DNA of 64,000 nt from Burkholderia sp. 4M9327F10. GTDB lineage: Bacteria; Pseudomonadota; Gammaproteobacteria; Burkholderiales; Burkholderiaceae. The notes beneath the pieces are model-generated. The model had not been told where the DNA came from and did not search any database. It saw nothing but the letters and a program-made list of their open reading frames with translations. The translations under genes and the position numbers were made by a program. Shown piece after piece: positions 30,701 to 35,237 of this stretch (within the stretch, counting starts at the first letter, position 1; every line of letters starts with the position of its first letter). The DNA is taken from assembly GCF_005503145.1 (NCBI RefSeq), contig NZ_SCNV01000017.1, positions 62,001-126,000 on the forward strand. Direction: 5' to 3'.

Positions 30701-31730
30701 CAGTGGCGGTGATACCCTGATCGGGCAGGCCTCCGGAAACGATACGCTCATGGGCGGGCTGCACGGCAATACACTCGAAGACGGGCTGGCGTACTACTCG
30801 AATTCGAACCTCGACATTTCTTTCACGCTCACTCCAGTGACTGACTATGTCATCGGCACGGTGACCGCATCCGGTGCAGGGCACGCCGACACGCTGGTGG
30901 AAGTCACGGACCTGGAACTCACAGGGAACGACGATACTGTTTCTTCAGGCTTGGCTGTAGGTGAGATCTACGCTGACGGGTTCGGGGACACGCTCATTGG
31001 TAACGGCACCATTGGCAGTGACTTTGTCAGCGACGCAGCCGGGAATACGCTGATTGCTGCCGCAGGCACGCAATTGCCGTACGAGATTGCCAGCTACGAT
31101 GGCAATGGCGTTACAGTCAATCTCGCGGCAGGCACTGCAACGGTCCAGGGTGCGAGCATTAGCGACAAGCTGATTGGATTTACGAGTGCCGATGTGGGAG
31201 GCGACCACGATACGCTGTCAGCAGGGAGCGTGGCGAATGCGGTGCTTTCATCCAGTGGCACGAACAACACGCTCATCGCAGGCACGGGCGGCGGTGACCA
31301 GATTGAAGATAATGCAAGCGGGTACGATTATTTTGACGTGGGTGTGGGAGACGGGGCGGTCTCCCTCAATAACGGCTATTACGGCGCGACCTCCGCGACG
31401 CTGCCAACAGACGAACTTGATTTCGGAAGTGGCATTTCGGATTCGGATCTGTGGTTCTCTAGATCAGGTTATGACCTGCTGGTCAACGTGATGGGCACGA
31501 ATACCAGCGTCGATATCACTGGCTGGTTTGGTGGCCCCGATGGCGCGAGCGGTGATCCATTGGCAAAGATCACGGCAGGCGGACTGTCCATCACCAGTCA
31601 GGTATCGCAGCTTGTCCAGGCGATGGCGACCTACTCGGGTGATAACCCCGGCTTCAATCCTGTTACCGCAACACAGATGCCAGCCAGCACGGCTTTGCAG
31701 AGCGTGATTGCCGTCTCATGGCATGCGTGA
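18702..31730 (+). CDS. Giant type I secreted protein with N-terminal AHH-like nuclease
   Basis: A 4342-residue protein. Residues ~5-70 carry an AHH/HNH-like endonuclease signature: FQDHHIIPQNF with His8-His9, then NRIFLPAS near 38, then SPHNGG with His56-Asn57. Residues ~252-275 and ~292-326 are hydrophobic and could help cross a membrane. Residues ~740-970 are the hinge shared with both orphans. A Gly/Asp linker (~1007) and a calcium-loop motif (DANHDGVINASD, ~1198) follow. From ~1686 to ~4200 there are dozens of RTX-like units (DTLIGGSG, NTLIAGTG, VTVNLxxGTA). Residues ~4213-4300 match the haemolysin-type calcium-binding related domain, and the last 40 residues look like a type I secretion signal. 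The exporter genes lie downstream in the same direction. I infer an exported antibacterial or cytotoxic nuclease. Confidence 0.85.
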   Translation: MATAFQDHHIIPQNFAENPVIEFLTEEGLYNVQSVDNRIFLPASTALGGTLDLSPHNGGPLSSYQQSIETFLDNLENSPVFAEAQAGDATAAASIAAQVTTLQDAMKVALINGDLFTNTPANLTTAQVNQINDAFFNDPAAYAAANADQITAVNALQAQLGGDAAKFVSLSTPAQIEQALQYTKENGLNLSGGTPLAPSADGDISATAPAELMRYMDATSITVNATEDSADVGNIINKFIADETGSVVIDGKAVLGAAGIVLTAANAVGTYARARSQGESVLSADLEAGQTVVVAAAIGGLMLAAGELALPVLATVGAAVLVKSVAESAWTYLAEPVGKLGNLLSAGDLSDSIDAASEVSSALVEWAENSVTPFLQTLQVNAASFAANPAGYLQSLGQEIWNGTQGALAKLIGNTSQFLGENTNALMNVIDQGMQNLIQGESQLATQTLGSTTAALSSNIDNFTAGLTHNPLPTVSGIQVNPDGTLTVSSHIGSSGSESQVSSDSSGNVTVSTQSQSYSIPQAAVDGLNTAQQYIAGALANLNTYAQNADQTGIETAVNDQINDMFNSGVRVQFDESDWATIQAGGIVTLNVGPYPISVQMSGIESDGSGGITGEMTVTGPGGGAAWSDSIHLTPADVAPGQSSLWLSTSIEDTGQSLGVSVTGNDATSYLTGVGDNPIPIASTAVNTATNDYTVSGNTSAGLSYTLTIGPGGTVDVQAVTSTGSTVNLTGNTDDIAAIDTQSGITIQDTNSTDGISSSVSVNENGGGSLAIDGQVVVNFAAGSSVNGDTAGIITVSSAPATGWTESAQLSQSGALTQTFDSTTSGGSITLTFSDDPGSISGAAPQLTSATLDGQAIDLSGIYSDIQSNAQTSAQDAATQTGSLLTNDQSAIQTALATGDLSSLPGDPEGWLTGLSSLLQSASTDASVSGSIISDINSNSGDVALVPPASQDADPPSGYDYDPGLPTVPGNWSGTVIIDDGGNTETIAGGDLTSVTVDGATWDSNTLDASGGGGGDDGGDSGADEYADLMQALFGGDSASAMADVEFLEDQGVFIGAGVAGNPYTFASYSDYTPADGVPAAGNIPGIGDPADTSGHDGFGDGGGTDDGGTFVAFNDDGGGDGDGDTSPIVIVVDPLVLSTDGGSINLLSEQESQQTYGTQGFGRPTDTGWVGANTGFLATDVSGTITVIQNFTDLASLDANHDGVINASDPAWATLGVYVYASQDGVANGEYGFVSLSALGIQSINVVSTATNQTVNGNVISATATVTFTNGTTEAIDDVSFEGTTTPQIASQGLSGNSGTALGFYSRVLEYLPAKAEGTAQQVAQTTGSLASWASALPGQDSDYTSTLSRGSLEDVNDISVVGGDTLVYNQADPTYGTVLNLDDAHIYMLTANGSVEYNSAPIYADFNAAANSVAQELTGIGATATAVQAAATAQSNSESAAMAADTSNAAIGSDQDQGAAADAASTEQSWLTAFTYLASTLNSIPDATQVLSTSATDLEQIVLPSGAHYLTEADAQSAAFLLGNQSNLTTALAQGTAAFETLLAAVAQAWDVTKITFAAAGSNVQAAGGDLVLAATGAETLSDGATPSTYVILPGAQVQITNFHAGYNGSRLDFLSPGETVTISEVANGTQIQMGSTSVLLVGVNVSALSYFDNFAGVSAASFSNLNGAEINLASSGSVIEDGTTHIDTLTVTGSSDTLIANDGIDVLSANGASDTLVGGSGADMLNATGSTNTLVAGAGTNELVVSGAGSGNVLIGGTGVDDMLANSGQQTNDTFTGSTGNDVMRVTGNSNTLIAGSGVDALFANGNSNTLVSGSDNDLLEVGTGTGNLLVGGSGSSELVSDASGNTLVGGTGLTQAFYTADSMTVNLAAGTASVNGSGVGDTLINVANVDVVGTDDTLVAGNSAGILWGSGQDDTLIGGSGATTLISNMAGNTLEAGAGGAQVRYSYDGIVIDLATGAVTNVIGGGTSDTLIGVTQAVATGNSDTLIGTASGKDFLAGEGTGNTLIATGTSNTLTGGTASMLVSNNVGSNTLIAGTGAASVGYDASGVAIDLATGIVAEGAASDTLIGTFSVAQANGSDDALIGDSGATTLVSDAAGNTLIAGTGQTQVWYASSSVTVNLDAGTAGVNGASVGDTLTGIAVATVAGNNDTLVALGAGKTLESDGGTNTLVSDAAGNTLISLAGPTVASFGNGVSVNLGTGTAALNGTHDTLVGITLAQATGSDETLVGGSAASTLISDAAGNTLIAGTAQTAADYSDNNLTINLNAGSAGVSGAGTSDTLVGISIAIVAGSGNTLVGGNGDVLINVSGNSDTLIATGSGETLQGGSGNSTLISSAVGNTLQGGSGSTTADFLASGLTINLASNSVTGGGAAGVISGIPDVLINGNENTVLGSSHDVIEANGNANTLIAALGGSDFLEALSGSGNTIVAAGSQNTLEGGAGDTTLVSSAAGNTLIGGLGRTVAEYSGANLTVNLQAGTATVNGLGTSGGDTLIGITAAEVTGLDDTLIGSNGDVLSDSGLGDTLAANGDHDILKAGSGFSTLASNAAGNTLIGALGSTDAFYGGNDVTVNLADGMAEIDGSSTTDTLVGIDIAQAGGTGDTLFGTAGISTLASNGAGNTLIAGTTRTVASYGGSGVTVNLGTGTATVNGTGISDTLLNILAGSVTGANDTLIGSAGGDDFLVATGANDTLVASGNGNTLEGASGSDTLITNSAGNTLVGGVSGTVAFYTGNGLTVNLSGGLVTGVTDVIATGTNDILIAGSGNDTLTAQGAHDILEGGSGVSTLTGNGNGNSLIAGSGLTVAEYGGSGTTINLATQRVSVNGTGGDSLSGITVAEAVGSGQTLVGINDAMSTLVGNARGDTLVGGAIYDATYVNSQTDMETFATLQTVAYYAGNNISATNSSVSVNGSGIADALSGISDIEIVGDDDTFSGNGGILTGDEDTINGWGTLVGSDGTLIGSGYIWGSDNTAVGSGLIARAGNNNVLISAGTRAQLFGGSGTTTLVSNGTGNALYGGTGPTIAAFTSDVYVDLGNQVAEQWPNSYEGWLPGSAQYQGDYLTNITIAQAAGTGDILIAANNDTIGGNGDGNTLISQYYEDTQSPSYDHYAANNEAYFYANNLSINGGDDGLGYADSAQGEDTIVGWFTDYEVSGNNDHMFAIGALDEASGSNDVISGASTMEATGSNDTLIGGNDQSTLLASGYNDTLIAGWVMEAGVGTSVLIGWADGATLVGSTTGIAIASYGSVPDDSVYIPEETSTGTLSTVGLVVNLGNGTVSGGTVSWSEYDYVNGATVLDHSVVANTGVDTLIDISVAQAGGVGETLIGGAGLTTLTSDLQGNTLIAGTGRTVGYFAQNGVYVQLGGAGQSGEASISDDGDASLTGSAKFPGTTQDVLVGIQTVDIVGNNGYAGGSSAGGNLLEATGMDDTLAAQGTGNTLLASGSNETLYGSGSDLMQITGGTGENLLVSGGNSVLEDLGGSGTYDTLMASHNDTLIDQTGSAVLYGNLESNTLIGTGQTEVDYTWQPNEFPGSLVVNLATGIATDGNGDTDTLIGIGSVFSAAGPDTTLIGANTGGSFLWGAGQDTTVIAAGSDNTLEGGRLSTLVSSSIGGNTLIGGAVLRSRNAGVAFYSESFMTVNLATGIASAYGRMNDTLIRINEAEVSGQDETLIGGTGTTTLSTTLASAMVGGSTLIAGTGTTEVLYTGSGDVANLATGVVSSLDSADDTLIGTFVIGGLSGKNDVMVGGTNTETFIGSGSSDTFIGGSGATTFSGNLGGNTMIAGSGLSALDYNVTDGVIDLATDTVEGSAGSDTLIGVFTEAITMSSDNVIIGSLKGGDLLEVQGNDSTVIASGTSNVLDDYETGTATLVSGSVGNNTLIGSVDPTAAEYLLPIGGTVAEYTGANVTVNLGTDRATAGGATDTLLGITIAEAGGAHDILTGPGTLIGGLNSDTLSGGLAEYVAAGVTVNLGTQTATNGTASDTLVGITTALITGTNDILIGSSSGGDTLIGQASGNDTLMGGLHGNTLEDGLAYYSNSNLDISFTLTPVTDYVIGTVTASGAGHADTLVEVTDLELTGNDDTVSSGLAVGEIYADGFGDTLIGNGTIGSDFVSDAAGNTLIAAAGTQLPYEIASYDGNGVTVNLAAGTATVQGASISDKLIGFTSADVGGDHDTLSAGSVANAVLSSSGTNNTLIAGTGGGDQIEDNASGYDYFDVGVGDGAVSLNNGYYGATSATLPTDELDFGSGISDSDLWFSRSGYDLLVNVMGTNTSVDITGWFGGPDGASGDPLAKITAGGLSITSQVSQLVQAMATYSGDNPGFNPVTATQMPASTALQSVIAVSWHA
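20925..21458 (+). repeat. Hinge repeat, copy in the giant gene
   Basis: Bases 21084-21458 match orphan 2 (16230-16604) over 375 bp with two differences, whereas the 160 bp before are related only at the protein level. The sharp change at 21084 marks a recombination or conversion end point. Confidence 0.9.
23737..31300 (+). repeat. RTX-like repeat array inside the giant gene
   Basis: About 7.5 kb encoding degenerate units of roughly 55-75 residues. The recurring core is DTLIGGSG, then TTLxSxxxGNTLIAGTG, then a Tyr/Phe-containing strand, then VTVNLxxGTAxVxG, then DTLxGI. Some Asp-Thr-Leu turns resemble RTX motifs, but the strict GGxGxDxL nonapeptide ladder is mostly absent. Confidence 0.8.
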
Positions 31731-31741
31731 CGGAGGGCGGC

Positions 31742-33139
31742 ATGTCGACAGCAATGACGGACGATGGTGTATTGAACGCCGCAGTTTCCATGACCTCGGC
31801 AGACGCATTCCGCCGCGCGAGCGAGCTGCACCACCAGGGCAAGTTTGCTGAAGCGGAAGCCCTGTTGCGCGAAGCAGTTACGCGGGACCCGAACAACAGC
31901 GATCTGAGAAACGCACGCGGCGTGATGTTCGCCGCGATGAAACGTTACCTCGACGCCGTGTGGTGCTATCGGGATGCCCTCGCGATCAACCCGAAGGCAG
32001 CCGGCGTCTGGACGAATCTCGGCAATGCGCTCACCTGCCTGAAGCATCTCAAGGGGGCGATCTCGTGCCACCAGCGAGCGATTGCACTGGCTCAGGGCGA
32101 AACATCGCTGCTTCATCATAACCTCGGCACAGCGCTGGCCGAAGCGGGGCAGCACGGTGAAGCCGTCGCCGCCTTCACGAAGGCGATCGAGCAAAGAAAG
32201 CAGTACGACCTGGCGCGATGGGATCGTGGGCGCAGTTATCTGTACCTGGGCAACTACCGGCAGGCATGGCCCGACTACGAGGTGCGGATTGTCACAGGAC
32301 AGCTACCGAAAAAGGCGCTCCCAGGCCGACAGTGGAACGGCGAACCCTACTCGGGCAAGCGGCTGGTGCTCATCGTGGAGCAGGGCTTTGGCGACACGCT
32401 CTGGGTCGCGCGCTATCTGCCGCGCGTCAAGGCGCTCGGTGGAGAACTCGTTATCGAGTGCCAGCAGGAACTCATTCCGCTGATCGCGGCCATGGGTGTG
32501 GCGGACCGGCTGATTCCGCGTAACGTCCCGCTGCCGTCTGCCGATTTCTACTGCTATCTGTGCAGCTTGCCGGGTCTGTTCACGGCGGACTTCGCCTCGA
32601 TTCCGACGGCACCTTATCTCTTCCCACCGTCTGAGCGTCTCGGGAAATTCGAGCCGCTTTTCAGGCAGGCTGCGGGACGTCTGAAGATCGGCATTGTCTG
32701 GTCCGGCAGCGTCACCTTCAGGAAGAACCAGGAGCGTGCCCAGCCCCTGATGCGCTTTTTCCAGGCGTTCGCGTTACCCGGTGTGCAGTTGTACAGCCTG
32801 CAGAAGGGGCCGCGTACGAAAGAGCTAACGTCCCTGCCCAGGGGCGGCCCGATCATCGATCTTGCGCCCTATCTGGATGATTTCGCGGATACCGCTGCCG
32901 CCATCTCGCAGCTCGATCTCGTGATCATGACCGACAGCGCGGTGGCTCACCTGGCCGGCGCGATGGGCAGGCCGGTCTGGGTGCTGCTCGGTTATGTCGC
33001 TCACTGGCTGTGGCTGCTCGACCGTACCGACAACCCGTGGTATCCGTCGCTGCGCCTCTTTCGTCCACGGGCTGAGGGCGACTGGGATTACGTGTTTGAC
33101 TCCGCCTCGGTGGAACTCATGACACTCGCAAAGCTTTAG
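31742..33139 (+). CDS. TPR-containing glycosyltransferase-like protein
   Basis: A 465-residue protein. ATG 31742 has a GGAGGG five bases upstream, so it is preferred to ATG 31718, which overlaps the giant gene's stop. Residues ~20-165 are four or so tetratricopeptide repeats (FAEAEALLREAVTRDPNN, then AAGVWTNLGNALTCLKHLKG). Residues ~190-460 resemble the GT9/GT41-like transferase half of TPR glycosyltransferases: EQGFGDTLWVARYLPRV, then KIGIVWSG, then DLVIMTDSAVAHLAGAMG. It probably modifies a protein or glycan in the cytoplasm. Its place directly after the giant gene suggests that the giant protein is the acceptor. Confidence 0.75.
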   Translation: MSTAMTDDGVLNAAVSMTSADAFRRASELHHQGKFAEAEALLREAVTRDPNNSDLRNARGVMFAAMKRYLDAVWCYRDALAINPKAAGVWTNLGNALTCLKHLKGAISCHQRAIALAQGETSLLHHNLGTALAEAGQHGEAVAAFTKAIEQRKQYDLARWDRGRSYLYLGNYRQAWPDYEVRIVTGQLPKKALPGRQWNGEPYSGKRLVLIVEQGFGDTLWVARYLPRVKALGGELVIECQQELIPLIAAMGVADRLIPRNVPLPSADFYCYLCSLPGLFTADFASIPTAPYLFPPSERLGKFEPLFRQAAGRLKIGIVWSGSVTFRKNQERAQPLMRFFQAFALPGVQLYSLQKGPRTKELTSLPRGGPIIDLAPYLDDFADTAAAISQLDLVIMTDSAVAHLAGAMGRPVWVLLGYVAHWLWLLDRTDNPWYPSLRLFRPRAEGDWDYVFDSASVELMTLAKL

Positions 33140-33267
33140 GGTGCCCGACGCCTTGTCCGGCGTCCCCGCCGGTTTCCTGGGACACCGGATCTTTTTATTC
33201 CCTGCCAGATGGATCGCGTCGATCGCGGATTTCCGGACGCGACACGATCCGGACCTGGCATGACCAG

Positions 33268-34308
33268 ATGGCGCATCCAATGAATTATCCCGACAGACCA
33301 GATGTAACGAGGCAAACCGCGGCTCCCGCCATGCGACGTGTGCTGGTGACGGGCGGCGCGGGCTTTCTCGGCTCGCATCTGTGCGACCGGTTGATCGGGC
33401 AGGGACGTGAAGTGCTGGTGCTCGACAATTTCTCCACGGGCAGCAGGCGCAACGTGGCTCACCTGCTTGACCATCCGGATTTCGAAGTCATCTCCCATGA
33501 CGTTGCTTTCCCGATCCACGTCGAGGCTGGCGAAATCTACAACCTGGCGTGCCCGGCCTCTCCCGTCCACTATCAGTCCGATCCCGTGCAGACCATCAGG
33601 TCAAGCGTGCTGGGCACGGCCAACATGCTCGATCTCGCGCAACGCATGAAAGCGAAAATCCTGCAGGCATCGACCAGCGAAGTGTATGGCGACCCGGAGG
33701 TTCACCCCCAGCCGGAAACCTATCGCGGTAACGTCAATCCGGTCGGCCCCCGTGCCTGCTATGACGAGGGCAAGCGCTGCGCCGAAACACTGTGTTTTGA
33801 TTATCACCGCCAGCACGGCACGCGCATCAGGGTGCCGCGGATCTTCAATACCTACGGGCCGCGCATGCATCACCACGATGGCCGGGTCGTCTCCAACTTC
33901 ATCGTCCAGGCGCTCAGGGGCGACGACATCACGATCTACGGCGATGGGTCACAGACCCGTGCGTTCTGCTATGTCGATGACCTTATCGATGCCTTCGTGC
34001 TGATGATGGACGCAACTGACGAACTCACCGGCCCGGTCAATCTGGGAAACCCCCACGAGATCTCCGTGAGGGATATGGCCGGATACATCATCGACATGAC
34101 CGGCTCACGCTCGAAACTGGTCTATACGGGCCTGCCCGTTGACGATCCGGTACAACGATGTCCGGATATTTCGCTGGCGCGCAAGGTGCTTGGCTGGGAA
34201 CCGCGGGTTTCGCTGGAAGACGGACTGCGCAGAACGATTGGCTATTTCGAGGCAACCATGGGCGATTTCTGCATGAGCGACGCACTGGTTGACGGGGGGC
34301 TGGCCTGA
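33268..34308 (+). CDS. UDP-glucuronate decarboxylase (UDP-xylose synthase) family
   Basis: A 346-residue extended SDR enzyme. The NAD site GGAGFLGSHL lies near residue 30, after a short extension; the catalytic TSEVYGDP and YDEGKR (Tyr-x-x-x-Lys) and the NTYGPRM motif follow. The sequence fits UDP-glucuronate decarboxylase, which makes UDP-xylose from UDP-glucuronate, better than dTDP-glucose dehydratase. ATG 33280 is an alternative start. It ends 2 bp before the next gene, so they share a transcript. In this setting it would supply a nucleotide sugar to the two transferase-like neighbours. Confidence 0.82.
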   Translation: MAHPMNYPDRPDVTRQTAAPAMRRVLVTGGAGFLGSHLCDRLIGQGREVLVLDNFSTGSRRNVAHLLDHPDFEVISHDVAFPIHVEAGEIYNLACPASPVHYQSDPVQTIRSSVLGTANMLDLAQRMKAKILQASTSEVYGDPEVHPQPETYRGNVNPVGPRACYDEGKRCAETLCFDYHRQHGTRIRVPRIFNTYGPRMHHHDGRVVSNFIVQALRGDDITIYGDGSQTRAFCYVDDLIDAFVLMMDATDELTGPVNLGNPHEISVRDMAGYIIDMTGSRSKLVYTGLPVDDPVQRCPDISLARKVLGWEPRVSLEDGLRRTIGYFEATMGDFCMSDALVDGGLA

Positions 34309-34310
34309 CC

Positions 34311-35195
34311 ATGCGCGTTCTCCTTGTCATGCCGCATTTCTTCGGCGCACCGGTTCCCGACGCCACCAACCGCTCGCGTCTTGCGGGCGCACGCGCGGAA
34401 CGCCTGCGTGCACTGGTCGCCGCGATCTGCAGTCCCCATCAGGCACTCGGTACCGGTACCTTCGGGCTGGATCACGGCCAGGCCCGGGCCTGGCGCAGCA
34501 CTTCGCCTGAACCCGACGTGCTCGACCTCGTTGTCTGCACAACAGGTGACGCCCATCTGCTGGATGAGGTGCGAGCACTGCACCCCCTGTTTCGCCACCA
34601 TGCGACCCAGGCTGAACCCATGATGCTGGGTTTCGAGTGTCACAGGCTGCTGCTTGCTGCGCGGGGGCGGTACGACTACTACGGGTTCGTTGAGGATGAT
34701 GTCGTGCTGACGGATCCACTTTTTTTCCGCAAACGCAAACTTTTCGATCAGCGCTTCGGACCGGAAGCATTGCTGCAGCCCAACCGGTACGAAGTCTCGC
34801 CGACCGGACCGGTGCACAAGCTGTACGTCGATTACCGCCTGAATCCCCGTGTGACCGTGCGTTATCAGGACATCACCGATGTGCCGCATCTGGACATGCC
34901 GTTCATGGAAAGTGCCGTGTCGTTCGAGCGGACAACCTATCCTTCAGCCGGATGTTTCTTCCTGAGCGCGGCACAACTGGACCGGTGGGTCGAGAGCCCG
35001 AATTTCCTGGACGGAGATACGTCCTATCTGAGTGCACTCGACTCGGCCGTGACGCTTTCGGTCATGAAGACCTTCCGGGTCTACAAACCGGTGTTGCGTG
35101 ACGCCTGGTTCCTGGAGGTCCTGCATGCGTCGCCCCGCTGGATCGGCTCGGTCACGCGTGTAGCCACACTGGCGGATCTCGTCGATGAGCGGTAA
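34311..35195 (+). CDS. Glycosyltransferase-like protein
   Basis: A 294-residue protein starting 2 bp after the epimerase-type gene. It shows a DxD-type acidic motif (GFVEDDVVLTDP near residue 125), as in GT-A glycosyltransferases, where the acidic residues hold the metal and nucleotide sugar. A C-terminal segment (GCFFLSAAQLDRWVESPNF) fits the acceptor-side half of such enzymes. No membrane segment or signal peptide. I cannot assign a numbered family. It is placed between the sugar nucleotide gene and the type I exporter. Confidence 0.6.
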   Translation: MRVLLVMPHFFGAPVPDATNRSRLAGARAERLRALVAAICSPHQALGTGTFGLDHGQARAWRSTSPEPDVLDLVVCTTGDAHLLDEVRALHPLFRHHATQAEPMMLGFECHRLLLAARGRYDYYGFVEDDVVLTDPLFFRKRKLFDQRFGPEALLQPNRYEVSPTGPVHKLYVDYRLNPRVTVRYQDITDVPHLDMPFMESAVSFERTTYPSAGCFFLSAAQLDRWVESPNFLDGDTSYLSALDSAVTLSVMKTFRVYKPVLRDAWFLEVLHASPRWIGSVTRVATLADLVDER

Positions 35196-35237
35196 CAGTG
35201 TGAGGCCGCGCCCGATGCCAGCACGCAGGACACAATC

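Noticed and set aside
23525..31208. Several 100-300-codon minus-strand frames within the giant gene
   Set aside because: They recur with the same period as the repeats on the plus strand and are only their antisense reading.
23737..31300. CRISPR-like periodicity
   Set aside because: The repeats are coding, degenerate at the DNA level and without regular repeat-spacer spacing.
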